Assembly (NCBI GenBank): GCA_016717655.1
Contig: JADKFC010000007.1
Location: 124,001-188,000, forward strand
Origin: Saprospiraceae bacterium
Lineage (GTDB): Bacteria; Bacteroidota; Bacteroidia; Chitinophagales; Saprospiraceae
Direction of reading: 5' to 3'
Length of the DNA: 64,000 nucleotides
The notes under the pieces were generated by a model. The model searched no databases. It was not told the origin of the DNA and worked only from the letters and a program-made list of their open reading frames with translations. Positions 49,625 to 58,690 of this stretch are shown here, in pieces (positions within the stretch are counted from its first letter, which is position 1; each line of letters starts with the position of its first letter). The position numbers and the translations under genes were made by a program.

Positions 49625-50111
49625 ATGGGCAATACAGAGCAGGAAATAAGATTAAAAGAGGTCCAGGCTGACCTACTTTCTGAAGGGGATCAAAATGCCA
49701 TTCAAGAGGCTATCAGACAGTTGGATTTATCCTATTCCCCATACTCCGGATTCAGTGTTGGAGCTGGTATTGAATTAGAAGACGGCTCTATTATTGGCGG
49801 TTCAAACCAGGAAAATGCTTCTTATCCGCTATGTATGTGTGCTGAAAGAGTAGCCTTGTATCATTTATCGGCATCAAGACCTGGAACCAAAGTATTGACA
49901 ATGGCTATCACTGCCAGAAACCAAAATGGCATTATTGAAAGAGCCGTATTTCCTTGCGGAGCATGCAGGCAGGTGATTCTTGAATATGAGCGCATTCAAA
50001 ACAGTCCTATTCGGCTCCTCATTTACACAAGATCTGACCAAAGTGCTTATCGCTGAAAGCGGGGCTTCTATCCTGCCTTTTGCCTTTGATGAAAGTTTTT
50101 TAATAAAGTAG
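49625..50111 (+). CDS. cdd: cytidine deaminase (frame interrupted near the C-terminus)
   Basis: Deaminates cytidine and deoxycytidine to uridine forms in pyrimidine salvage. The motif PYSGFSVGAGIELEDGSIIGGSNQENASYPLCMCAERVAL contains the catalytic glutamate and a zinc cysteine in CAE, and VFPCGACRQVILEY holds the paired zinc cysteines. Frame 1 stops at 50058; frame 3 continues as VLIAESGASILPFAFDESFLIK to 50111. One extra base (or two missing) between about 50010 and 50042 explains the break. The joined length of about 161 residues is normal for the family. Confidence 0.92.
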
Positions 50112-50116
50112 AAATA

Positions 50117-50740
50117 TTAGAGCATAGCTTGTCTGAAAAGAGCAACTCCGCCATTGATGATGTATTGAATTCCAATGGACATGACAATGAAGCCCATAAT
50201 TCTCGAAATGGCTTTCAATCCTCCTTCTCCTAACACCTTGCTTAAAGCAGGAGCCATTTTAAGGATAAAATATACTACTACGCCACAAAGGACAATTACT
50301 CCCATAATACCTAATCGCAACCACCAGTCTGAGTAAGTGGTATAATATCCAATTAATAGAGATATAGAACCAGGACCAGAGAGCATTGGCATTGCCATAG
50401 GAGAAAAGGAAATATCACTTTTGTGCATAGCTTCTTGTTTCACCTTTTGATCTACAGCTTTGTGTTGTTCGAATTTACCGCTGAGCAGGGAATATCCGGA
50501 AGCAAGGATAATCAAGCCTCCCGCTGCTCTCATCGCATTTATATTTATGCCAAAAAAGGATAAAATCAAACTTCCTGCCAGGAAAAAAGCAAGAAGGATC
50601 AAAGTAAAGTAAATGCTGGTTTGCCTGGCAGTGATGGCTCTCTCTCGTGGTGTATGGTCTTTTGAAAGAGCCAGAAATAGAGGGACAGCGCCTAAAGGGT
50701 TGACAACAGAGATCAGAGAAGCAAAAACAGCAACAAACAT
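50117..50740 (-). CDS. MarC-family integral membrane protein
   Basis: 207 residues with six hydrophobic segments; the N-terminal FVAVFASLISVVNPLGAVPLFLALS and AMPMLSGPGSISLLIGY are hallmarks of MarC/UPF0056, membrane proteins once linked to multiple antibiotic resistance but without proven function. It converges with cdd, with five bases between the stop codons. Confidence 0.92.
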   Translation of the reverse strand: MFVAVFASLISVVNPLGAVPLFLALSKDHTPRERAITARQTSIYFTLILLAFFLAGSLILSFFGININAMRAAGGLIILASGYSLLSGKFEQHKAVDQKVKQEAMHKSDISFSPMAMPMLSGPGSISLLIGYYTTYSDWWLRLGIMGVIVLCGVVVYFILKMAPALSKVLGEGGLKAISRIMGFIVMSIGIQYIINGGVALFRQAML

Positions 50741-51077
50741 ATCAGAATATTATTTTGTTTATAGTTAATTTTAATAACACATTCAGATTAATATTTGTTG
50801 CATTGTTGTGTATGAAAAATATTATATTTTGAAATTATTAACATTTTGTCCATGTTTTAACCCATATCAGAGTCAAAATTTGGATAAAAATTTAATATTG
50901 AAATTTTTATATATGATTGAATAATTAAATAGGTTTTGGGCGAAAACTAGTTCATTATTTGTTTTGTTTCATTTACACCTATTAAAATCTTATATACCGT
51001 AGTTTAAGCCGGCTGTGAAGTTTATTAAACCTTTGTGGCGCGGATGTATTGATTTATCTTTGTAGCAACTTAAGAAC
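50741..51077. other. AT-rich intergenic region between marC and the CBS-type gene
   Basis: No gene is seen. The region holds the divergent promoters of marC and of the cysteine metabolism gene; the latter has a clear box pair (separate entry). Confidence 0.55.
51032..51062 (+). promoter_or_regulatory. canonical Bacteroidota promoter (-33 TTTG, -7 TAnnTTTG)
   Basis: TTTG at 51032-51035 and TATCTTTG at 51055-51062 are 19 bases apart, the textbook spacing for the Bacteroidota primary sigma factor. The ATG follows 16 bases after the -7 box. Confidence 0.75.
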
Positions 51078-52434
51078 ATGCAAATCAAGAACAACATTTT
51101 GGAAACAATAGGCAATACGCCTATGGTTAAAATTAATAAGGTAACAGACGGGCATCCGGCCCTCGTTTTGGGCAAGATTGAAACATTTAATCCTGGCAAT
51201 TCTATCAAAGACCGAATGGCTTTAAAGATGATAGAAGATGCAGAGAAGGCGGGTAAAATCAAGCCAGGGGGTACCATCATTGAATGTACTTCAGGTAATA
51301 CAGGAATGGGGCTTGCCATTGCTTGTGTAAAAAGGGTATAAGTGTATTTTTACAACCAGCGACAAACAGAGCAAAGAAAAAATTGACTTGTTGAAGGCAC
51401 ATGGAGCAGACGTGATTGTATGTCCGACCAATGTGGAGCCAACTGACCCTCGGTCTTACTATTCGATTGCTGAGAAATTGAGCAAAGAGATACCTAATTC
51501 TTTTTGGTGCAATCAGTATGATAATTTATCCAACACTCAGGCCCACTATGAATCTACCGGACCCGAAATATGGGATCAGACGGATGGAAAAATAACCCAC
51601 CTCATTGTGGGTGTTGGAACCGGAGGTACAGTATCAGGTACTGCAAAATACTTGAAGGAAAAAAATCCGAACATAAAAGTGTGGGGCATTGACACCTATG
51701 GCAGTGTTTTTAAAAAATACAAAGAAACCGGCATTTTTGATGAGAAGGAAATTTATCCTTATATCACAGAAGGCATTGGTGAAGACATTTTGCCAAAAAA
51801 TGTCAACTTTGATTTGATAGATCATTTTGAAAAAGTAACTGACAAAGATGCCGCAATTGCCGCCAGGAGATTAGCCCGTGAAGAAGGGATCTTATTGGGA
51901 TATAGTGGCGGTAGTGCTATGGCAGGTTTTCACCAATTGGCCAACCGTTTTACAGCAGATGATGTGGTAGTCATCATCTTTCATGACCATGGTAGCAGGT
52001 ATATAGGAAAGATATACAATGATGACTGGATGCGTGAAAGGGGTTTTCTTGATGTGGAACTCAAAGTAAGGGATGTTTTGAATAAAAAAGTGGTAAAAGG
52101 ATTTATCAGCGTTGATAAAAAGGATAAGCTGAAAGACATCCTTAAATTAATGAAGGCAAATGATATTTCACAGCTACCTGTAAGTGAAGGTGACGAATTG
52201 GTAGGATCAATCACTGAATCCAAAATATTGGAACACATTCTAAACAATCCGCTTAAAAATATAGATACCCAGGCTGAAGAGATTCTGGATCCCGCTTTTC
52301 CGGTTGTATCTTTGGATATGCCAGTAAAAGAACTGAATAAATATATGTCAAAAACCAATCCTGCTGTCATTGTGAAAGACAATATGGGCGCTTCTCACAT
52401 CGTGACCCAGTATGATATCATCCAAGCCTTATAA
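51078..52434 (+). CDS. cystathionine beta-synthase (PLP domain plus CBS pair), one frame break
   Basis: The joined product is about 451 residues. PLP fold type II: NTPMVKINK, Schiff-base Lys44 in FNPGNSIKDRMA, the substrate loop TSGNTGMGLA, and GVGTGGTVSGTAKYLK. A C-terminal CBS pair (from about residue 330: VRDVLNKKVVKGFISVDKKD) marks it as cystathionine beta-synthase rather than plain cysteine synthase, though bacterial members can do both. No haem domain. The frame changes at the A-run 51329-51333 (one extra A); the corrected text is KGYKCIFTTSDKQSKEKIDLL. It probably makes cystathionine from serine and homocysteine. Confidence 0.9.
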
Positions 52435-52443
52435 CAAATACAG

Positions 52444-52938
52444 ATGCTAATATTGAATGATACTTCGGTTAAACAAAAGATCCAGCGATTGGCTTACCAA
52501 ATTGCGGAAAACAATTTTCAATACGATGAGATCATTTTAGCAGGGATCAATAACAATGGTTTTGGCTTTGCAAAGCTGTTGGAAAAGAAACTTAAGAAGA
52601 TCGTTGAAACTCCGGTGACAACAAGGCGGATTCGATTAAACCCTGCCAATCCTATTGGATCAGACATTGTGTTTGAACCCATATTAGGTGACCTGCATTC
52701 AAAGGTGGTGATCATAGTGGATGATGTGGCCAATACAGGTCGTACGATTTTTTATGCCTTCAAGCCATTAATGGAGAGTTTACCTTATAAAATCGAAGTT
52801 GCTGTTTTGGTTGATCGAACCCACAAAATGTTTCCCATCAAAGTTGATTATGTAGGCTTATCATTGGCTACTACCCTGAAAGAAAATATTTCAGTAAAAA
52901 TAGTTGGGGTCGAAGAGATGGAAGTTCATTTGGACTAG
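52444..52938 (+). CDS. phosphoribosyltransferase, PyrR-like
   Basis: 164 residues with the PRPP-binding motif VVIIVDDVANTGRTIFYA and an upstream hood (NNNGFGFAKLLEKKL). It fits the type I phosphoribosyltransferases near PyrR/uracil phosphoribosyltransferase; substrate base unknown. It begins nine bases after the CBS-type gene, so the two are probably co-transcribed. Confidence 0.82.
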   Translation: MLILNDTSVKQKIQRLAYQIAENNFQYDEIILAGINNNGFGFAKLLEKKLKKIVETPVTTRRIRLNPANPIGSDIVFEPILGDLHSKVVIIVDDVANTGRTIFYAFKPLMESLPYKIEVAVLVDRTHKMFPIKVDYVGLSLATTLKENISVKIVGVEEMEVHLD

Positions 52939-52976
52939 TGTTTATTCATACCTAATATATCGGAAGATACCCAGAC

Positions 52977-54287
52977 TTGGATCTCAGAGAAAAGCAGCCC
53001 TTATCCTTACATACAGAGTATATTGATGTGCTCAATCAGCTGGAATCGAGTAATGAACATTTTTTCATTACCGGCAAAGCAGGAACGGGCAAGTCTACTC
53101 TACTTCAGTTATTTAGGAGCACCACCAAAAAGAAATTTGCTGTCTTGGCCCCAACAGGTATTGCTGCCTTGAATGTAAGAGGTCAGACCATTCACTCTTT
53201 TTTTGGTTTTCCACCAAGAATGTTGGATCGTTCAGAAATTGTTCGTAGAAAAGATTATCGATTTTTTAATCAATTTGATGGCATCATCATTGATGAAGTT
53301 TCTATGGTCAGAGCTGATGTTTTAGATAACATAGACCTTTTTTTAAGGATTCAGCGCAATAGTAATCAGCCTTTTGGTGGAGTACAAATGGTGTTTTTTG
53401 GAGATCTTTTCCAGCTGCCACCTGTCATATCTTCTGATTTTGAGCGCAAGTATTTCAGAGAAACCTATGAGAGTCCCTACTTTTTTTCTGCGAGGGTATT
53501 TACCGCCGATTGCGGATTAAATATGATTGAACTGCATCAGGTCTTCAGGCAAGATGAAAAACATTTTATCAGGTTGCTGGATAATATACGTCAAAGGAGC
53601 TTTGACTATGATGATTTGATGGAACTCAATGAGCGCGTAGGTACCCCGCCTGATGATATACAATACTTAATTAACCTATGCGCTAGGAATGCCACTGCTG
53701 ACCAGATCAACAAAGAATCTCTGGCAGAGATAGAAGATCCACCCGCTATATTTTATGCCAAAGTTGAAGGTGATTTTGCACCTTCATTTTTCCCAACCGA
53801 AAGTCAGCTTTTGTTAAAAAGAGGAGCTCAGGTTATGTTTGTAAAAAATGATCTGCAAAAACAATTCGTAAATGGCACCTTAGGCATCCTCAAACATATT
53901 GAAGATGAGGAATTGTTGGTGGATATTTTGGATGAACATGGTAGAGATAAGACCATAAAGGTATCGAGGTTAAGCTGGGAAAATATCAAATATCGGCCAG
54001 ACCATACAGATCCAAATAAAATCAATGCAGAAGTAACTGGAAGTTTTACTCAATTTCCGCTTCGTTTGGCATGGGCTATTACGATTCACAAAAGTCAGGG
54101 CAAAACCTTTGACAGGGTTAATATTGATATGGGCCAAGGTGCCTTTGAAGCCGGACAAACGTATGTGGCATTGTCAAGATGCAGAAAACTGGGCGGCATT
54201 TATTTGAAAAAAGCCATTGAGCCAAGAGACATCATTGTAGATCCCCTTATTTTAGAGTATTATGAGCGGATGAAGAGATGGGGATAA
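52977..54287 (+). CDS. Pif1-like SF1B DNA helicase
   Basis: 436 residues. Walker A GKAGTGKS (33-40), APTGIAALNVRGQTIHSFFGF, Walker B GIIIDEVSMVRAD, the arginine/Q segment GDLFQLPPV, RGAQVMFVKND, and the C-terminal motifs LRLAWAITIHKSQGKTFDRV and QTYVALSRCRKLGGI identify the Pif1/RecD2-like superfamily 1B 5'-3' helicases. Bacterial Pif1 proteins unwind G-quadruplexes and forked DNA. It is short, with no extra nuclease or HRDC domain. The start is TTG; there is no closer in-frame ATG before the conserved part. Its last ten bases overlap the next gene. Confidence 0.92.
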   Translation: MDLREKQPLSLHTEYIDVLNQLESSNEHFFITGKAGTGKSTLLQLFRSTTKKKFAVLAPTGIAALNVRGQTIHSFFGFPPRMLDRSEIVRRKDYRFFNQFDGIIIDEVSMVRADVLDNIDLFLRIQRNSNQPFGGVQMVFFGDLFQLPPVISSDFERKYFRETYESPYFFSARVFTADCGLNMIELHQVFRQDEKHFIRLLDNIRQRSFDYDDLMELNERVGTPPDDIQYLINLCARNATADQINKESLAEIEDPPAIFYAKVEGDFAPSFFPTESQLLLKRGAQVMFVKNDLQKQFVNGTLGILKHIEDEELLVDILDEHGRDKTIKVSRLSWENIKYRPDHTDPNKINAEVTGSFTQFPLRLAWAITIHKSQGKTFDRVNIDMGQGAFEAGQTYVALSRCRKLGGIYLKKAIEPRDIIVDPLILEYYERMKRWG

Positions 54288-55183
54288 AAATTGCTTACCA
54301 CCCTATTTATGAATATCCCCTGCCTGAAGGACATCGTTTCCCAATGGAAAAGTATGGCTTATTAAAAGAACAATTGATTTACGAAGGTGTCTTTGTCGAA
54401 GACCATTTTTTTCAACCAACAGCTCTAGCCGAAGATGATCTTTTGTTAACGCATACTGCTGAATATTGGGGTAAATTGTTGAATCAAACTCTTAGCCCAA
54501 AAGAAATTAGAAAAATTGGTTTTCCAATGTCTCCACTTTTAGTGGAAAGAGGCAGACACATTGCTCATGCAACGTATGAATGTGCCTTATCTGCCTTACA
54601 ATACGGTATTGCACTTAATATTGCCGGGGGTACCCATCATTCCTTTTCAGGACATGGTGAAGGATTTTGTATTTTCAATGACATGGCAATAGCCGCTAAC
54701 ATTTTGCTCCATAAAACTTGGGTAAAAAAAATTCTGATGGTGGATCTTGATGTGCATCAGGGCAACGGCACTGCCAGCATTTTTTGTAGTAATAAAAGTG
54801 TTTTTACTTTTAGTATGCATGGTGACAAAAATTATCCTTTGCATAAAGAAAAATCGGATCTTGACTTGCCTCTGCCGGACGGAACAGACGATGCTGTATA
54901 CCTTGCACTCCTAAATCAAACCCTTGAGCCACTGATTAATAAAGAAGCCCCGGACATCCTATTTTACCAGGCTGGTGTCGATGTACTAGCTACAGACAAG
55001 CTTGGTAGGCTTAATCTCACTGAGCAGGGTTGCAAAAGACGAGATGAAATTGTATTTAATTGTGCACACAAATATCAAATACCTGTAGTTGTGACCATGG
55101 GTGGTGGCTATTCTCCTTTGCTTAAGAATATTTTAAATGCTCATGTCAATACCTTTAAAATGGCGAAGGAAGTATATACCTGA
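54278..55183 (+). CDS. histone deacetylase-like amidohydrolase
   Basis: 301 residues of the bacterial HDAC/acetoin-utilisation family: GGTHHSFSGHGEGFCIFNDMAIAA with His120-His121, the zinc ligands Asp156-x-Asp158-x-His160 region in MVDLDVHQGNGTA, and YQAGVDVLATDKLGRL with the second zinc aspartate. Predicted to remove acyl groups from small amines or protein lysines; the substrate is unknown. It overlaps the helicase gene by ten bases and is followed 47 bases later by merR. Confidence 0.92.
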   Translation: MGIKIAYHPIYEYPLPEGHRFPMEKYGLLKEQLIYEGVFVEDHFFQPTALAEDDLLLTHTAEYWGKLLNQTLSPKEIRKIGFPMSPLLVERGRHIAHATYECALSALQYGIALNIAGGTHHSFSGHGEGFCIFNDMAIAANILLHKTWVKKILMVDLDVHQGNGTASIFCSNKSVFTFSMHGDKNYPLHKEKSDLDLPLPDGTDDAVYLALLNQTLEPLINKEAPDILFYQAGVDVLATDKLGRLNLTEQGCKRRDEIVFNCAHKYQIPVVVTMGGGYSPLLKNILNAHVNTFKMAKEVYT

Positions 55184-55230
55184 ATTTCTTTTTCGGATTT
55201 TTGTAATTTTACATTTATAAAATATATTCA

Positions 55231-55560
55231 TTGAAGCTGTATTATTCCATAAGTGAGGTGGCAGAATTATTGTCTGTGAATACCAGTTTGATCAGATACT
55301 GGGAAAAAGAGTTCCCCCAATTAAAGCCCAATAAAATTGCAAATGGAGAAAGGCGATTTACTCAAAAGGACATTGACCTTTTAAAACAAATCCAATCCCT
55401 TTTAAAAGACCAGGGTTATACGATTGAAGGAGCCCGCAAAACGTTGAAAACAGAAACAACAAGTATAAACCATGACAAACGATTGCAAGAGGTTGAAAAA
55501 AAACTGGACCATATGAAGGAGCAATTGATTATCTTAAAAAACAAACTGGATAATTATTAG
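55231..55560 (+). CDS. MerR-family transcriptional regulator
   Basis: 109 residues: winged HTH (YYSISEVAELLSVNTSLIRYWEKEFPQLKP, then RRFTQKDIDLLKQI) followed by a coiled-coil dimerisation helix. No cysteine-based metal site or effector domain. The start is TTG at 55231, which gives a normal MerR N-terminus (MKLYYSISEV). It overlaps the 3' end of the converging LamG gene by four bases. Target unknown. Confidence 0.9.
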   Translation: MKLYYSISEVAELLSVNTSLIRYWEKEFPQLKPNKIANGERRFTQKDIDLLKQIQSLLKDQGYTIEGARKTLKTETTSINHDKRLQEVEKKLDHMKEQLIILKNKLDNY

Positions 55561-56789
55561 TCGGGTTGAATATTTACATTTCCATTGCATTGTAAGACAC
55601 CATAATTCGCAAATACAGTATGGGCAGTGTTGACGTTTCTTCTTAATGTAGTATTGGTGAGTTGTAAGATGCCATAGTTTTTGAATGCAGGAAGGCTGTT
55701 GTGGTTTGTAATAATAGTAAGGTTTGTGAAATGTGCAGCAATGTTTATATTGGTTTCAAAAACCACTGTATTGTTAGCCACAATATTGATGGTTCCTGTA
55801 TTAAGGTTGCTGATTTGGATGTTTCTATCAATGGTAATACCGGAGTTGAGTTCAATGGTCTGTCCAGCAAGTGAGGGAGCAAAAATTATAGTTTCACCTG
55901 AAGTAGCACATAAAACCGCATTTCGCAAACTGCCGGGTCCAGCATCATTGGCATTGCTCACTGTATTGCTGCAGTTAAAGGGCGTATCGGTAGACCATAT
56001 TGGTCCCATTGGACTGCCCCCCACATTCATGTATCCATTGGAGATATTCAGAGCATCATGAATGGTAGTTCCACTACCTTCATTCAAATGATAGAGCGCT
56101 GCTGTCCTATTGTCTGTAGCAAGAGGTGCTGTTGATGGGGTAAAATTAGTACTATATCTAAGGGTGTCTGATAACCTGATTTCGTCTAGCCAGCCATTGA
56201 AATAAAGGGATCCCGGATAGTCATGCTTTTCTGCTCCGAAAACCAAAAAAGGATCGCTGTTGGGTTGCGCTGTTGGCCTGTTGTTTCTATATGAAATATC
56301 ACCTGTTGCACTAGAAGTGTTGACTTCATCTTCGAGTACACCATCAACAAATAATTTTATGGCACCATTGGATGCTTTGCGCTCAACAGCAATGTGGTGC
56401 CAAATGCCATCATCAATGGTAGAAGAACCACATAAGCCTACTGGCCCCAAGCCCAATTTTTCTACGCCAACCATGATCTTTCTGTCACCCATGCCAATAC
56501 CATAGTCTCCATAATCACCAGGTCCATCTACATCGCGATCAATCATTATATTGCTAAAGTACCATTGCGTGCCATCACAAAAATTGGCGTTATTTTGACC
56601 AGGCAAGGCTTTCATCCAAAAGTCTAGTGTGAAGTCAAGAGATACGTCAACCGGTTTATGTGGATTATCAAGAGGGATTTTAATGCGGTCAATATCGCCG
56701 AAGCCATTTCCATAAAATCTCACAGAATGCTGCTGAGCTAAAACATTGCTCATCTCAAATAATGTAAACAGAATAATTAAGAATCTCAT
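55557..56789 (-). CDS. secreted LamG-domain protein
   Basis: 410 residues. Signal peptide to about residue 18 (NVLAQ), a LamG/concanavalin-like domain (about 45-230, SLDFTLDFWMKAL ... DGIWHHIAVERKASNGAIKLFVDGVLEDE ... NGWLDEIRLSDTLRYSTNF), then a region with VSNANDAGPGSLRNAVLCATSGETIIF and short parallel-beta-helix-like turns. No T9SS sorting domain is seen at the end as read (NVNIQPD), which is unusual for such proteins; a downstream frame change could have removed it. Probably surface-exposed or extracellular. Confidence 0.75.
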   Translation of the reverse strand: MRFLIILFTLFEMSNVLAQQHSVRFYGNGFGDIDRIKIPLDNPHKPVDVSLDFTLDFWMKALPGQNNANFCDGTQWYFSNIMIDRDVDGPGDYGDYGIGMGDRKIMVGVEKLGLGPVGLCGSSTIDDGIWHHIAVERKASNGAIKLFVDGVLEDEVNTSSATGDISYRNNRPTAQPNSDPFLVFGAEKHDYPGSLYFNGWLDEIRLSDTLRYSTNFTPSTAPLATDNRTAALYHLNEGSGTTIHDALNISNGYMNVGGSPMGPIWSTDTPFNCSNTVSNANDAGPGSLRNAVLCATSGETIIFAPSLAGQTIELNSGITIDRNIQISNLNTGTINIVANNTVVFETNINIAAHFTNLTIITNHNSLPAFKNYGILQLTNTTLRRNVNTAHTVFANYGVLQCNGNVNIQPD

Positions 56790-56814
56790 GGCATTTCCAG
56801 CGTTTAATTACCTA

Positions 56815-58644
56815 TTAAACGCAGCCATACAAAGATCCCCCTTTTTTAAATAATGAATCAACTTTAGAAGAAATTTTTTGATCAGCTTCCAGAATCGGTG
56901 CATGGTGTGATTTTATGCGGGCATCGATGATTAGCGAACCAGTGCACCCCCAGTGTTTATCCTGGGTAAACTCCCCTACCCCGTACAAGTCGGTTGCAGG
57001 ATTGGCCCTTGTAAAGGTCACCCATAAGAAATTGTTGAATTGAGAGGAGAGAAAGTGAGCGTCATCACATAGCACAATCAATGGAAATTGAGAAAGGTTT
57101 TGCTGTTTTAAAAAATCAGTAAGTGTGGTTATTTCCATCCGACTATCGTCATAACCTTTCCATGTAGGTAATTGAAGGGCCAAGACTCCTGGAGCCGGGC
57201 AACTTATTTTTTGAATGAGCTGATGACTGGGTAATTCTGAGAGTTCAGTTCCCAAATTTCGGATTACAGGGCCTCTGCAGGCCATGATCACCTTAGATCC
57301 TGCATTCCATCCATTACCGGAATAATCTAAGGTGTCGATGGTAGTTTTGGTAAAAAAATGAAGATCTCTTCTCCAATCAATTCTTTGGAGGAGGTGGTGA
57401 AAAAAGGCAGGAATATTTTTAGCAGAGATGGGCGCATCATCTTCATCAGCAGCTATCAAAAGGAATTTTGCCAACGATGTTTGGCCACTTCCAATGATTC
57501 TATTGGCGATGGTGAGAATCTCCTCAGGCACCCGCTCTCTGAATGGCATATACCGGTCTTTGGCTGTGGCTAGTAACAATGGATGCACCCCTGCTGCATC
57601 AACAGCATGGATCGATGTGGCACCTGGAAATTCTTGAGGTGTCAGGTCTTTGACAATTTCATGGATTAGGTAGCCAAAGCTCGAATCTTCCTGTGGTGGC
57701 CTGCCAACAACAGTGAAGTGCCAAATAGCATCTTTTTTGTGATAAACATCGTCTACTTTCATGAAAGGAAAGTCATGTGTAAGACTATAATAACCGAGGT
57801 GATCTCCGAAAGGACCTTCCTCCTTTTTTAGGTCTTTTTGGATGATACCCGTGATGACAAAATCTGCATCAGAAGACAGGGTGTGTCCTTTGGGATCAGT
57901 CCAATACCTAAATCTTCTACCTGCTAATAAACCCGCCATTGTCAACTCACTCAGGTTTTCTGGCATGGGCATGATGGCAGAGAAAGCATGAGCTGGAGGG
58001 CCGCCAACAAAAACACTGCATTTAAAGGGGTGTGGTGAGTTGTTATACATTTGATGGTGGATGCCTATGCCCCTGTGGAGTTGGTAATGAAGACCGATTT
58101 CTTCATTCTCTTTGTATTCATTACCGTTAAGCTGAATCCTATACATGCCAATGTTGCTTTTCATGATGTGCTGCTCGGCGGGTGGCAATGTAAATACCTG
58201 AGGCATGGTAACAAATGCACCACCATCCATAGGCCAGGATTTGATCAACGGTAGTTGACTGATGCTTGTTTTGCCAAAATAAATGGGAGGCTTAAAATAG
58301 GATTTTAGTGGTAGCGCTTTAATGGCATGGGGTAAAACAGGCAAATAATGAAAAGGTCTTTTTAATGCATTGGCAGGATTGGCTTTAATTTCCATCAACT
58401 GTTGCACCTTTCGCAAGGTATCTCTAAATAAGTAGCGGGTTCTTTCAAAAGTGCCATATAAATTGGAAAGTGCCATAAATGGGCTTCCCTCAATCTTTTC
58501 GAAAAGAATAGCAGGACCTGCGGCATCAAAAACCCTGCGGTGAATTTCAGCTGCTTCCAAATGACCGGAAACGGCTTCTTTAACCCGAATTAATTGACCC
58601 GACTTCTCCAGATCAATGGCGGCATCTTTTAGTGAACGGTGCAT
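56815..58644 (-). CDS. UbiD-family prenylated-FMN decarboxylase, possibly menaquinone MqnL
   Basis: 609 residues, longer than E. coli UbiD (about 497). The prFMN/metal motif EGPFGDHLGYY is present, as are GMYRIQL (near the N-terminal active-site region) and WVTFTRANPATDLYG. UbiD enzymes decarboxylate aromatic acids using prenylated FMN from a UbiX partner. As the genome has mqnE, a role as MqnL in the futalosine pathway (decarboxylating prenylated 6-carboxy-1,4-dihydroxynaphthoate) is plausible; a non-quinone substrate is not excluded. It runs with the M16 gene upstream on the same strand (46 bases). Confidence 0.88.
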   Translation of the reverse strand: MHRSLKDAAIDLEKSGQLIRVKEAVSGHLEAAEIHRRVFDAAGPAILFEKIEGSPFMALSNLYGTFERTRYLFRDTLRKVQQLMEIKANPANALKRPFHYLPVLPHAIKALPLKSYFKPPIYFGKTSISQLPLIKSWPMDGGAFVTMPQVFTLPPAEQHIMKSNIGMYRIQLNGNEYKENEEIGLHYQLHRGIGIHHQMYNNSPHPFKCSVFVGGPPAHAFSAIMPMPENLSELTMAGLLAGRRFRYWTDPKGHTLSSDADFVITGIIQKDLKKEEGPFGDHLGYYSLTHDFPFMKVDDVYHKKDAIWHFTVVGRPPQEDSSFGYLIHEIVKDLTPQEFPGATSIHAVDAAGVHPLLLATAKDRYMPFRERVPEEILTIANRIIGSGQTSLAKFLLIAADEDDAPISAKNIPAFFHHLLQRIDWRRDLHFFTKTTIDTLDYSGNGWNAGSKVIMACRGPVIRNLGTELSELPSHQLIQKISCPAPGVLALQLPTWKGYDDSRMEITTLTDFLKQQNLSQFPLIVLCDDAHFLSSQFNNFLWVTFTRANPATDLYGVGEFTQDKHWGCTGSLIIDARIKSHHAPILEADQKISSKVDSLFKKGGSLYGCV

Positions 58645-58690
58645 ATGGCCTTTGCTTTGTTATCTAACAATTGCATTAGATATTGGTTTG

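Noticed and set aside
55681..56061. 126-codon frame antisense to the LamG gene
   Set aside because: Shadow of the real gene in the opposite strand; no domain.
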